Assembly: GCF_024160875.1 (NCBI RefSeq)
Contig: NZ_JAIULA010000011.1
Coordinates: 1 to 64,000 of the forward strand
DNA length: 64,000 nucleotides
Direction: 5' to 3'
DNA from: Ligilactobacillus ubinensis
GTDB lineage: Bacteria > Bacillota > Bacilli > Lactobacillales > Lactobacillaceae
Under the pieces are notes generated by a model that was given only the letters and a program-made list of their open reading frames with translations, was not told the origin of the DNA and ran no database searches. This document shows positions 8,729 to 18,290 of this stretch, one piece after another (position 1 is the first letter of the stretch; every line of letters begins with the position of its first letter). The position numbers and the translations under genes were made by a program.

Positions 8729-10348
8729 ATGAAAATTAAAAATCCTGTTTTACCTGGATTTAATGCTGATCCAAGTTTTATTCGTGTTGGTGACACATAC
8801 TATATTGCTAATTCTACTTTTGAATGGTTCCCTGGAGTTCGCCTACATGAATCAAAAGATTTAATACATTGGACACTACTGCCTTCTCCACTTTCAACAA
8901 CTAAATTACTCAACATGGTAGGCAATCCTTCTTCAGGTGGTATTTGGGCACCTGATTTATCATATGCCGATGGAAAATTCTGGCTAATTTATACCGACGT
9001 TAAAGTTACTGAAGGTCCATTTAAAGATGCAACTAATTATTTAACAACCTCAACAGATATCCACGGTCCATGGACAGACCCTATTGTTGTGAATGGTGTT
9101 GGTTTCGATGCCTCCTTATTTCATGATGATGACGGACGTAAATACTTAGTCCAACAAACTTGGGATCACCGTGAATACCATCATGAATTTAATGGAATTA
9201 CATTAACAGAATTTGATACAAGTGACATGCATTTGAAGCCGGAAACCGCACGCACTATTTATGATGGAACAGACGTTAAATTAGTTGAAGGTCCACATCT
9301 CTACAAAATTAATGGTCAATACTATTTATTCACTGCACAAGGTGGAACTGTTTGGACACATGAAGAAGTAGTTTCTCGATCAAAGAGCCTTGAAGCTCAT
9401 TCATTTGAGACTGAACCTAATGGGCCATTTATCACTAACTTTGATACTCCTGATTTCTATATACAAAAACAAGGTCACGGTGCTTTAGCAAGTACTCCAA
9501 GTGGCGAATGGTATTATGCATCATTGATGAGCAGACCATTAAATCATCCAACTGAATCTTCACATGATCCTATGGGATGGTGCACATTAGGACGTGAGAC
9601 ATCTATTCAAAAAGTATACTGGGACGATCAAGGTTGGCCTCGAATTGTTGGTGGCCATGGCGGTCAAATTGAAGTCGAGGCACCAAAAGATGCAATTCAA
9701 ACAACTTCATCATTGGATCATTCACGTCACGATGAATTTGATGAAAAATCTTTAAATATAGATTGGAACACATTACGTGTACCTTTCTCACATAAAATGG
9801 GTTCATTTGGAGATGGCAAATTAAAACTAATTGGTCAACGTTCACTTGCAAGCACATTTGATGTTTCAATGTTGGCACAAAGGTGGCAATCGTTTAATTT
9901 TGATGCAGAAACTAAAGTGCAATTTAATCCCTTTAATTATCAACAGATGGCTGGTTTAGTCAATTTCTATAATGAAAAACATTGGTCGTGGATTTATATT
10001 ACACATGACGAAAACAAGGGAAAGGTTATTGAAATTGCTCAAAATGATAATAATAACTACACATCTTATCTGAAGGATAATTCTATTAAAATACCCGATA
10101 CTGTCAATTACATTTGGTTCCGTACCAAAATTCGTAAATTAGAATACTCATATGAATATTCGTTTGATGGTATAACATGGTTCTCAACGCCAGTCATTCT
10201 AGATGCAGCTATTCTCTCTGATGACTATGTCTTACAAACTTATGGCGGTTTCTTTACAGGTGCTTTTGTTGGGGTAGCCGCTGTTGACTACTCAGGATAT
10301 AAACAAACAGCCACTTTTGATTCGTTTGATTACAAAGAATTAAAATAA
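8729..10348 (+). CDS. xynB: GH43 beta-xylosidase
   Basis: A 539-residue glycoside hydrolase family 43 enzyme with the N-terminal five-bladed propeller and a C-terminal beta-sandwich from about residue 330. The expected catalytic triad is present: base Asp14 in FNADPS, pKa-setting Asp127 in VGFDASLF and acid Glu187 in LVEGPH. This spacing matches characterised family beta-xylosidases, which release xylose from the non-reducing end of xylo-oligosaccharides. There is no signal peptide, so it works in the cytoplasm after import. I take ATG 8729, with AAAGGAAA at 8715-8722, over the in-frame TTG at 8708. It is the first gene of a five-gene run that includes a symporter and a deacetylating enzyme. 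Side activity on arabinosides is common in the family. Confidence 0.92.
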   Translation: MKIKNPVLPGFNADPSFIRVGDTYYIANSTFEWFPGVRLHESKDLIHWTLLPSPLSTTKLLNMVGNPSSGGIWAPDLSYADGKFWLIYTDVKVTEGPFKDATNYLTTSTDIHGPWTDPIVVNGVGFDASLFHDDDGRKYLVQQTWDHREYHHEFNGITLTEFDTSDMHLKPETARTIYDGTDVKLVEGPHLYKINGQYYLFTAQGGTVWTHEEVVSRSKSLEAHSFETEPNGPFITNFDTPDFYIQKQGHGALASTPSGEWYYASLMSRPLNHPTESSHDPMGWCTLGRETSIQKVYWDDQGWPRIVGGHGGQIEVEAPKDAIQTTSSLDHSRHDEFDEKSLNIDWNTLRVPFSHKMGSFGDGKLKLIGQRSLASTFDVSMLAQRWQSFNFDAETKVQFNPFNYQQMAGLVNFYNEKHWSWIYITHDENKGKVIEIAQNDNNNYTSYLKDNSIKIPDTVNYIWFRTKIRKLEYSYEYSFDGITWFSTPVILDAAILSDDYVLQTYGGFFTGAFVGVAAVDYSGYKQTATFDSFDYKELK

Positions 10349-10388
10349 AAAATTACAATTGTTGCCTTAAATTAGGAGGATTCAAATT

Positions 10389-11753
10389 ATGGTTCAACAA
10401 ATTAAACTAAACTTTAGTGAGAAGTTAGGTTATGGTTTCGTAAACATGGCCGTAAACTTGATTTTCAATGTTGTAAGTACGTATCTGCTTTTCTTTTATA
10501 CTAATGTATATGGGCTTCGACCGGCTGATTCCGCTTTAATGTTTTTAATTGTTAAAGTAGTCGACGCCATCGGAAATCCACTCTGGGGAACATTTGTAGA
10601 CAAAAGAACAACTAAATTTGGTAAATATCGCGGTTATTTACTTTACTTAGCCCTACCTTATGCTTTCTTCTCCGTTATTGCTTTTATAACACCTAATGTT
10701 GGATATACGCTCAAATTAGTATATGCTTACACAACATACGTATTCTTGTCATTACTTAATGTAGGTCTTTGTATTAATGGGGCACTTCCTGCAGCTATGA
10801 CACGTGATAATGATGAAATCACCGTACTAAACTCGTATAGTTTGTTTTGCTCAAACACAGGTGGAGTTCTTGTTTCATTCTGTGTACCTTTGTTAGTTAC
10901 AAATATTTCAGGTTCGTACTCTGGTCCTCAATCACAAATTGGTTGGTCTTTAACAATGGGGATTTTTGCTATTTTAGGATTATTTGGCTTACTCTTTGGC
11001 TTTAAAACAGTCAAAGAGCATTATCACATGGATGAGGCAGATGCCGCACAAGTATCTGTTAAAGATTTTGCTACCCAAGCTAAAGCTAATAAACCTTATG
11101 TATTAATCTTTATTTACATGATACTTGCATTTACGTTTATGACAATGGTTAACTCTGGTGCTTCATATTATGTAACTTATAATATGGCAAATCCAAATAT
11201 GCTAAAATACTTTAATGTTTTAGGTACCTTACCATCATTTCTAATCGTACCTGCAATCCCTTGGATGAAAAAGAAAATGGGGCGTAAAGGAATGATGCAT
11301 ACATTTAGTGTATTACTAATTGTAGGGCTTATGATTCTTGCATTTAGTAACGCACACAACATTGCTTTAGCTATGTTTGGCAAATTATTAGCATCATTAG
11401 GTATGATTGTCACAACTGGATACATGTGGGCATTTGTCCCTGAAATTACTAATTATGGCGAATGGAAAACAGGTAAAAGAGAAAATGCAATTATTAGCTC
11501 TACTTACCAATTTGCAGTAGCCATTGGTTTAGCTATTGGTGGTGTTATCCCTGGATATATCCTCCAAGCTGTTGGCTTTAATGCAAATCTTAGTGTTCAA
11601 TCAGCTAATGCAATGAGTGGCATTCTTTGGATTATGTGTTACATCCCTGCATTGCTAATTCTACTTAGCATGGGTTTAATTCAAATGTATCCAATTACAG
11701 ATAAGTTAATGAATCAGATGAATATAGAAATTGATGCGCAGAATGCAAAATGA
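10389..11753 (+). CDS. xynP: GPH-family xyloside/oligosaccharide cation symporter
   Basis: A 454-residue membrane protein of the glycoside-pentoside-hexuronide symporter family with about 12 membrane segments. The segment VVDAIGNPLWGTFVDKR after the second helix and NYGEWKTGKRENAII late in the protein are typical of the family. It probably brings xylobiose or other short xylosides into the cell with a cation, for the flanking cytoplasmic GH43 enzymes. It sits 40 bases after the first xylosidase behind TTAGGAGG. The window has a second GPH member (45483), which is better placed for isoprimeverose. Exact substrate is inferred from neighbours. Confidence 0.85.
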   Translation: MVQQIKLNFSEKLGYGFVNMAVNLIFNVVSTYLLFFYTNVYGLRPADSALMFLIVKVVDAIGNPLWGTFVDKRTTKFGKYRGYLLYLALPYAFFSVIAFITPNVGYTLKLVYAYTTYVFLSLLNVGLCINGALPAAMTRDNDEITVLNSYSLFCSNTGGVLVSFCVPLLVTNISGSYSGPQSQIGWSLTMGIFAILGLFGLLFGFKTVKEHYHMDEADAAQVSVKDFATQAKANKPYVLIFIYMILAFTFMTMVNSGASYYVTYNMANPNMLKYFNVLGTLPSFLIVPAIPWMKKKMGRKGMMHTFSVLLIVGLMILAFSNAHNIALAMFGKLLASLGMIVTTGYMWAFVPEITNYGEWKTGKRENAIISSTYQFAVAIGLAIGGVIPGYILQAVGFNANLSVQSANAMSGILWIMCYIPALLILLSMGLIQMYPITDKLMNQMNIEIDAQNAK

Positions 11754-11792
11754 TTCAAACGATTAGCAACTTATGAAAGAAGTTAATATTTT

Positions 11793-13340
11793 ATGAAAGC
11801 GATTAATTTTAAAAATCCTATCATTAAAGGTTTTCATCCAGACCCATCTATTTGTGCAGTTGGGAAAAATTTTTATCTTGTAAATTCAACATTCTCTTAT
11901 TTTCCAGGTATTCCAATATTTCACAGCACTGACTTAGTACACTGGAAGCAAATAGGTAATGCTCTTACTCGTAAAAGTCAGGTAGATTTAAGTAATAATG
12001 AAGATTCTGAAGGAATCTATGCACCTACAATTAGATTTCACAACGGGTTATTCTATATAATATCTTCGAATGAAGCACATGGCGGTGTGTTTATTATCAC
12101 CGCTACTAATCCTAAGGGGCCTTGGTCTGATCCTACATTCATTAAGGATGCAGATGGGATTGATCCAAGTCTATATTTTGAAAATAAAAAAATATTCTAT
12201 GTAGGTACACATAACAATTCAAAAGGAACTAAGTTTTTTGGAGACAATGAAATCTACCTTGTTGAATTAAATACAACTACTCTTCAATTTAAAGGAAAAG
12301 TGATTCCCCTCTGGAATGGTGCACTAAGAAATGTTGTTTGGCCTGAAGGGCCTCATATTTATAAAAAGGGAGGATATTACTATTTATTAATAGCAGAAGG
12401 CGGTACGGAAAGTCACCATTCAATAACAATCGCAAGAAGTAAAGAATTAACAGGACCATATGAAAGTAATCCTGATAATCCAATATTGACACATCGAAAT
12501 ATGGGAAATAAATACAATGTCGCAAATGTTGGTCACGGTGATTTTGTCAAAGCATTTACAAATGATTGGTACTTTGTATGTCTAGGAAGCCGTAAATGCG
12601 AAAATGTTGTTAATACTGGTAGAGAAACATTTCTTGGCCATATTTCCTGGGAGAATAATTGGCCTGTACTAAATCCAGGAATGGGAATACTTGAGAAATA
12701 TGGTAAAATTTTTCTACCTGAAAATAATATTTCAGAACCTCGAAAGACAATTAATTTTTCAAATCAAAAATTTGATAACAGACTACTATTCTTACGTAAT
12801 CCCAAAGAAGAAAAATATAAATTTAATATTAATGGAAATCTAGTCATGAAAAGTTCAAATGTAAAATTATCCGACTTAGATTCTCCAACATTTATTGGAC
12901 TTAGACAATGCTCAATGTTCGGAACCTTTGAAGCATCATTTGGTGAAATCCACTTGCTAGATTCTGAATTAGGTCTTACTATCTACCAAAATCACAAAAA
13001 TAATCTTAATTTTTTTGTAAAAAAAGAAAAAATAGGATATTCTCTTAACCTTGCTAAATTTAGAGATGGCACAAATCAAATATTACTGACAAAGCCTTTA
13101 AATATAACCGTAAATAAATTAATTGTTAAGCAAAATGCTCAACAGACTACTTTTGGCTATGTATTGCGTAATTCTCAAGATTATCATTGGTTCAATATTA
13201 AAGTTGATACTAAATTTTTGAGTACAGAGATTGCTGGTGGATTTACTGGATGTGTACGAGGAATTTATATTTCAAGTACCTCAGTTAATACTTCTGACTA
13301 CGTAGAGTTACTAGAATTTAATGTAAGTGAGGATCAGTAG
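11793..13340 (+). CDS. Second GH43 beta-xylosidase/arabinofuranosidase
   Basis: A 515-residue GH43 protein with the propeller followed by a beta-sandwich domain from about residue 310. The triad is visible as Asp17 in FHPDPS, Asp124 in GIDPSL and Glu185 in WPEGPH. It differs strongly from the first GH43 of the operon, so it likely covers another linkage, for example arabinose side chains or a different chain length. It has no signal peptide. The gap to the symporter is 39 bases and the next gene begins 2 bases after its stop, so it is within the operon. Family assignment is firm but the substrate is not. Confidence 0.85.
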   Translation: MKAINFKNPIIKGFHPDPSICAVGKNFYLVNSTFSYFPGIPIFHSTDLVHWKQIGNALTRKSQVDLSNNEDSEGIYAPTIRFHNGLFYIISSNEAHGGVFIITATNPKGPWSDPTFIKDADGIDPSLYFENKKIFYVGTHNNSKGTKFFGDNEIYLVELNTTTLQFKGKVIPLWNGALRNVVWPEGPHIYKKGGYYYLLIAEGGTESHHSITIARSKELTGPYESNPDNPILTHRNMGNKYNVANVGHGDFVKAFTNDWYFVCLGSRKCENVVNTGRETFLGHISWENNWPVLNPGMGILEKYGKIFLPENNISEPRKTINFSNQKFDNRLLFLRNPKEEKYKFNINGNLVMKSSNVKLSDLDSPTFIGLRQCSMFGTFEASFGEIHLLDSELGLTIYQNHKNNLNFFVKKEKIGYSLNLAKFRDGTNQILLTKPLNITVNKLIVKQNAQQTTFGYVLRNSQDYHWFNIKVDTKFLSTEIAGGFTGCVRGIYISSTSVNTSDYVELLEFNVSEDQ

Positions 13341-13342
13341 TT

Positions 13343-14911
13343 ATGAACAGTAACAAAGAAGTTAATAACAATTTAAAATTACCCCCAATTTTTCAGGATG
13401 GCATGATCCTACAAAAGGATACCCCCATTCACGTTTGGGGAAAGTATATCCCAAACACAAATATTCAAATAAGTATTGAAAATGATTCCGTAACTACTGT
13501 TACTGATACTGAGGGATCTTTCAAAGCTAATCTTTCGCAACATCCAGCAAATAATGGGATTGCTTTAATTTTTAAATCAAATAATATCATACTAAAATCA
13601 ATAAATATAAAAATCGGCGAAGTGTGGTTGCTAGCTGGGCAATCAAATATGGATTTTAATTTACTATATGATAGTACCTATCAAAAAAATCCCAATCATG
13701 TTACTACTATTTTAACAACTGCTGGAGATATATCATTTTTCGAAGTTCCAAAAAAAATTAAATTAAATTCTAAAATTGATATGAAAAATCATCCGGGTGA
13801 ATGGCATAAACTTAATAAAGATAATGCTAAATTTTTTTCAGCAATTGGCTATTATTTTGGTATAAAACTTTCAAATAAAATACCTAAATGTCCAATTGGA
13901 TTAATTTGGATGACATATGGTGGAACAACCGCATCAGCCTGGATCTCAAAAGATGCATTAACAAGCGATTCAGTTTTAAATAAAACATATATTCAATCCT
14001 ATGAGCATCTACTTACAACTAGACCAGTAGATGGATATGAAAACTTTCTAAAAACCGTAGCTAGGCAGAATAAAAACCCTGAAATAGAACCTTTTTGGTC
14101 TAAAGTACTAGCTGGAAAAATTGACCACGATACTTTACAAAAAGCATTTGACCAACACCATGAACTATTCGTAGATTATGTCTTAGGCCCTGAATCTGAA
14201 AATCGTCCACATGGACTATTTGATACAATGGTATCAACGATATATGGCTATCGAGTTAGAGCAATACTTTGGTATCAAGGTGAATCAGATGACCAACATG
14301 CTGAAGCTTACGATTATCTACTTTTAGCACTAATTAACAATTGGAGAACTCTTTGGGGTTATAAAATACCATTTTTGATTATGCAACTAGCACCTTTTGA
14401 ACATTGGTTTGGAAGTTTTAAAGGAGAATTCTATCCAGAAATACGACAAAAGCAGGCAAATATCGCAGATACTGTTAGTGCTGTATACCTTACAAATATA
14501 ATGGATGACGGTGCTAGATTCGATATTCACCCTAAAAATAAATCACTAGCTGCAGAAAGATTTTTCTTACTTGCTTCAGATAAAATCTATAACTATATTC
14601 AAAATGGTCAAACTTCAAAAATTATAAAACACACAGTTATTGAAAACAATATTTTGCTTATGTTTGATAACTGCACTCAATTGGAACTGAATCCGTTACT
14701 AACACGGAAAGTATTATTTGTTAAAGTGAATGGAACTACTACTATAATTGATAAAATATCATCGAAAATTAATATACTTACTATATCACTTCATTCAAAC
14801 ATTAAAGTATCTGATTCGATTTGTGTCTATTATCAACAACAGCCGTATAGTCATGCAAGTATATTTAACGAGAACAACATACCTATTCGCCCTTTCAAAA
14901 TTTCATTGTAG
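13343..14911 (+). CDS. SGNH sialate-O-acetylesterase-like (acetylxylan-type) esterase
   Basis: A 522-residue protein with the sialate O-acetylesterase signature. The nucleophile Ser is in LLAGQSNMDF at about residue 98, LWYQGESDD is the conserved middle block, and a DIHPKNK segment supplies the likely Asp-His pair. The family removes acetyl groups from sugars. Within a xylo-oligosaccharide operon the natural role is deacetylation of imported acetylated oligosaccharides, so the beta-xylosidases can act. No signal peptide is seen. It starts two bases after the preceding stop, implying translational coupling. True sialate substrate is unlikely here but cannot be excluded. Confidence 0.8.
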   Translation: MNSNKEVNNNLKLPPIFQDGMILQKDTPIHVWGKYIPNTNIQISIENDSVTTVTDTEGSFKANLSQHPANNGIALIFKSNNIILKSINIKIGEVWLLAGQSNMDFNLLYDSTYQKNPNHVTTILTTAGDISFFEVPKKIKLNSKIDMKNHPGEWHKLNKDNAKFFSAIGYYFGIKLSNKIPKCPIGLIWMTYGGTTASAWISKDALTSDSVLNKTYIQSYEHLLTTRPVDGYENFLKTVARQNKNPEIEPFWSKVLAGKIDHDTLQKAFDQHHELFVDYVLGPESENRPHGLFDTMVSTIYGYRVRAILWYQGESDDQHAEAYDYLLLALINNWRTLWGYKIPFLIMQLAPFEHWFGSFKGEFYPEIRQKQANIADTVSAVYLTNIMDDGARFDIHPKNKSLAAERFFLLASDKIYNYIQNGQTSKIIKHTVIENNILLMFDNCTQLELNPLLTRKVLFVKVNGTTTIIDKISSKINILTISLHSNIKVSDSICVYYQQQPYSHASIFNENNIPIRPFKISL

Positions 14912-14922
14912 AGGTAAAATTA

Positions 14923-15535
14923 ATGATAAAATAAATAACACTAACTTTTGATGACGGCGCTTGGGAAGAAACTACCCCCTCACGTTCTTGATATTTTAGA
15001 AAAATATGCAGTCCCAGCAACTTTTATGATTTGGGGAGAACATGCTCTAAAATATCCCTCCATACTAAAACGTGAAGCTGAAAATTCAAAATTAGAATTT
15101 GGAAATCACACTTTAACTCATACACATTTACCTAGATTGCCATTAATTGATGCAATTAATAACATAAAGGAAAATGATTATGTTATTAAAAAAATAATAA
15201 ATAAAACACCAAGATTTGTTAGACCACCTTTTGGTGAATTTACAACAGAAAATAAATTAAACGAACCTCGACCATTTATTATTTGGTCACTTGATACTAA
15301 AAGCTGGGATCATCATAGTAAATCTAAAGTACTAAAAAATATACAAAGAGCTAAGGACGGTGACATAATATTAATGCATGATTCTCAACAAGCTGATGTT
15401 GCTGCGCTAGAAGACGCAATTAATATTTTGCATAAAAATGACTTCAATATAGTTTCGCTTGATAATTTAATTAGCAGAAAAACTCTTAAAAATGCAGATA
15501 TTATATATAGTAAAAATCATATCGTATTTAAATAA
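14923..15535 (+). pseudogene. Broken polysaccharide deacetylase (NodB/CE4-like)
   Basis: From ATG 14923 (GAGG at 14911-14914) the reading is MIK, then a TAA stop at 14932-14934, then ITLTFDDGAWEETT, the start of a NodB-type deacetylase with its metal-binding Asp-Asp. The rest (PHVLDILEKYAVPATF, EFGNHTLTHTH with metal histidines, RPPFGEF, ILMHDS) continues in another frame. The frame changes at a run of five C at 14975-14979. Removing one C restores a single protein of about 200 residues. Two independent lesions make this a probable pseudogene, last in the operon. Sequencing error at the C run could explain one lesion but not the stop. Intact relatives deacetylate xylan or chitin-type sugars. 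Confidence 0.85.
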
Positions 15536-15685
15536 AAATTTGTATATAAATCTTAACGGACAAAAAAGTAAAGTAAGCAATAGTGTTTACTTCATTATAC
15601 AATGTTGTAACTGATTTATATATTAAATTGACAAAACCCATCAAAAATATCGTTTTATATACTTATGTCATTAGTTTACAAATAG

Positions 15686-15729
15686 AAGCTAGCCTAAAAG
15701 AATCTACAATTCTACTGGCTAGCTTTTTT
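15686..15729 (+). terminator. Terminator of the xylo-oligosaccharide operon
   Basis: AAGCTAGCC (15686-15694) pairs with GGCTAGCTT (15717-15725) and is followed by TTTT. The remaining 15536-16092 gap holds no convincing gene; a 79-residue open frame there has no ribosome site or family pattern. Confidence 0.8.
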
Positions 15730-15911
15730 GATATAACTTATAGGAAAAAGTGTATTGCTTTCGCACAATTTATGAAATCGTTTCTAAAAGATATTCTAAC
15801 CACAAGAGCTGTTATATCGTAATCTACACTATTTAAATATCTCCTTAGAGTACTCACTCATATAGCACCTTCTCTCTTACACTTAAAAGCTACCAATTTA
15901 ATCATCTACAA

Positions 15912-15948
15912 AAGACCTATCTTCGATTGAATATCGAAAACAGGCCTT
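15912..15948 (-). terminator. Probable terminator of the ara operon
   Basis: On the minus strand, about 145 bases past the araA stop, a 16-base stem with G-U pairs and few mismatches (15933-15948 with 15912-15927) is followed by TTTTG. It is imperfect but well placed. Confidence 0.55.
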
Positions 15949-16092
15949 AAAAAGCTAAAACTTATTTAAATATCTAACTTTTTTGTTGTACTTCATAATC
16001 ATAGAAAGAGCTTAGAATTTTTTCAGATTTATCATCTTTAAAATTATGCTATATTCCTACTTTTATTACACTAACTTTCTATGTTTTTTATT

Positions 16093-17517
16093 TTAGTCAA
16101 TTATTTCGGATTTAATACCGTACATTTTAGCTAAATCAACTATCTGTTCTTTTGTTATTGCAAATGAAAATACAGTATGATGACCACCACCATTTTGAAT
16201 CCACTTAGTTGATCCTTCTTTAAGTCCAACAAGCGGAGTCCATAATTGTTTAGCTACTGGTAAATGTGGTGTTTCTTTTTCTGGTTTATTGGCTTTAACT
16301 GGATACCCGATAAATTTCAATCCATCCCTAAAATCTGTCAATGTAACATCAAGTGCATCTCCAACAGAACCTGTAAATACTAATCGAGCTGGATCTTCTT
16401 TATCCCCAATATCAAGAGGATGCACTTCAACACGCGGCTTATCAGAAGCAATTGTTGGGTCTACTTCTAACATATGTGAACCTAAAATAGCTTCATGCCC
16501 TTTACGTAAATCAAGGGTATAGTCTTCCATAAATGCTGTTTTCTCATTATGTGCCATTACCTTCAAAACACGATCCAATGCGGCGGTCTTCCAATCACCT
16601 TCACCACCAAAACCATAACCTTCACGCATCAAAAGTTGAACTGCTAACCCAGGAAGTTGTTCCATTCCCCATAAATCTTCAAAATTAGTTGTAAATGCTG
16701 TATAATTCCCCTTATCCAAAAAGCGTTTAATTGCTATATATTGTTTTAATTGTTCACGAACTGAATGTTCATACTTATCAGCTGCATTGTCACCAACTAC
16801 TAATTCATAGCGTTCCTTTAAATCTGCGTACTCTTTATCAACATCTTCTTTTGAAACATGCTTGATTTCATCTACCAAATCACCAATTCCATAATAATCA
16901 ACTGTCCAGCCTAATGAAATCTGCGCCTCAATCTTATCACCTTCAGTTACAGCAACGTTACGCATATTGTCTCCAAAACGGGCTACTTTAACCTTAAAGG
17001 ATTCAACATATGCCACCGCTACATCTTCCCAACGTGCAATCTCAGCTTGAACATCTGCATCATTCCAATAACCATAAATTACTTTGTTGTTTTTCTTCAA
17101 ACGTGCATTAATATACCCATATTCACGATCACCGTGTGCACTTTGATTAAGATTCATATAATCAAAATCAATTGTTTCATATGGTATATGATTCAAGAAT
17201 TGAGTTGCTAAATGCAACAATGGTTTTTGCAATAACTTAGTTCCCCGAATCCAATTCTTAGCCGGAGAAAATGTATGCATCCAAGTAATAACACCAGCTA
17301 CATTATCCTGATAGTTTGCTTCTTTCATAAAACTGGTAATATCGTCGGCTGTTTTCATAACCCCTTTTAATATTACTTTGTATGGTAATCTACCACTGTC
17401 ATTTAGTCCCGCAACAATTTTCTTAGCATCATTTTCTACATTGCGTAGCTGTTCTTCACCATATAAAAATTGACTACCTGTGACAAACCAAAATTCATAA
17501 TCTTGTACTTTTAACAT
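16093..17517 (-). CDS. araA: L-arabinose isomerase
   Basis: A 474-residue L-arabinose isomerase of standard length. The N-terminal [14 protein letters not shown], the middle [12 protein letters not shown] with a metal-binding Glu, and the C-terminal [10 protein letters not shown] with metal-binding His residues are all family landmarks. It converts L-arabinose to L-ribulose. It is the last gene of an araE-araB-araD-araA operon on the minus strand, 32 bases after araD. Arabinose would come from arabinoxylan or arabinan side chains released by the GH43 enzymes or taken up by araE. Confidence 0.97.
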   Translation of the reverse strand: MLKVQDYEFWFVTGSQFLYGEEQLRNVENDAKKIVAGLNDSGRLPYKVILKGVMKTADDITSFMKEANYQDNVAGVITWMHTFSPAKNWIRGTKLLQKPLLHLATQFLNHIPYETIDFDYMNLNQSAHGDREYGYINARLKKNNKVIYGYWNDADVQAEIARWEDVAVAYVESFKVKVARFGDNMRNVAVTEGDKIEAQISLGWTVDYYGIGDLVDEIKHVSKEDVDKEYADLKERYELVVGDNAADKYEHSVREQLKQYIAIKRFLDKGNYTAFTTNFEDLWGMEQLPGLAVQLLMREGYGFGGEGDWKTAALDRVLKVMAHNEKTAFMEDYTLDLRKGHEAILGSHMLEVDPTIASDKPRVEVHPLDIGDKEDPARLVFTGSVGDALDVTLTDFRDGLKFIGYPVKANKPEKETPHLPVAKQLWTPLVGLKEGSTKWIQNGGGHHTVFSFAITKEQIVDLAKMYGIKSEIID

Positions 17518-17549
17518 CTTAACTTCACTCCTTAATAAATTTTATCTGT

Positions 17550-18278
17550 TTATTTTCTAATCGCATGATTTTTTGATTCAGCATTATCCTGACCATAATA
17601 GGCTTTTGCTCCATGTTTGCGATAATAATGCTTGTCTAATAAATATTGTGGTACATTGATATTAGCGTGTGTCAACGTTAATGCATGATAATTTATTTGC
17701 GCAGCCACTTCGAGAACTTTTGCATTGTATACCGCTTTAGCTGGTGTAGCTCCCCAAGCAAAAGGACCGTGTTGTGAAACAAGAACTGCGGGAACGGCTT
17801 GTGGATCAATATTACGTTCTTTAAAAGTTCTAATAATTACTTTGCCAGTATTTCCTTCATAATCTGTTTCAATCTCTTCTTTTGTTAAAGGATCAGAAAC
17901 CGGTATCTCTCCATAAAATGTGTCCGCATGTGTTGTACTTAAAGGACTGATATCCATGTTTGCCGCTGCAAATGAAACAGCCCATGGAGAATGCGTATGC
18001 ACAATCCCACCTATTTCTGGAAACGCATTGTATAAAACAGTGTGTGTAGGCGTATCACTTGATGGATTCAATTGTCCTTCAACGACTTCTCCTTTTAAAT
18101 TCACGACAACCATATCTTCAGGTGTTAATTTTTCATAATCAACACCTGACGGTTTTATAACAAATAGACCTTTTTTTCGATCAATTCCTGAAACATTCCC
18201 CCATGTAAAAGTTACTAAATCAAGTTTAGGGAGTTGCATATTAGCTTCGTAAACTTCTTTTTTTAATTCTTCTAACAA
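17550..18278 (-). CDS. araD: L-ribulose-5-phosphate 4-epimerase
   Basis: A 242-residue class II aldolase-like epimerase. The zinc-binding HTHSPWAVSFAAA motif lies at about residues 95-107 and a third ligand His is in SQHGPFAWG at about residue 169. It converts L-ribulose 5-phosphate to D-xylulose 5-phosphate, linking arabinose to the same intermediate as xylose. It lies between araB (12-base gap) and araA in the ara operon, with an AGGAGGAG site. Confidence 0.96.
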   Translation of the reverse strand: MLEELKKEVYEANMQLPKLDLVTFTWGNVSGIDRKKGLFVIKPSGVDYEKLTPEDMVVVNLKGEVVEGQLNPSSDTPTHTVLYNAFPEIGGIVHTHSPWAVSFAAANMDISPLSTTHADTFYGEIPVSDPLTKEEIETDYEGNTGKVIIRTFKERNIDPQAVPAVLVSQHGPFAWGATPAKAVYNAKVLEVAAQINYHALTLTHANINVPQYLLDKHYYRKHGAKAYYGQDNAESKNHAIRK

Positions 18279-18290
18279 TTTTTACTCCTC

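Noticed and set aside
15583-15822. An open frame of 79 residues after the deacetylase
   Set aside because: It crosses the operon terminator stem at 15686, has no ribosome site and shows no protein-like pattern.
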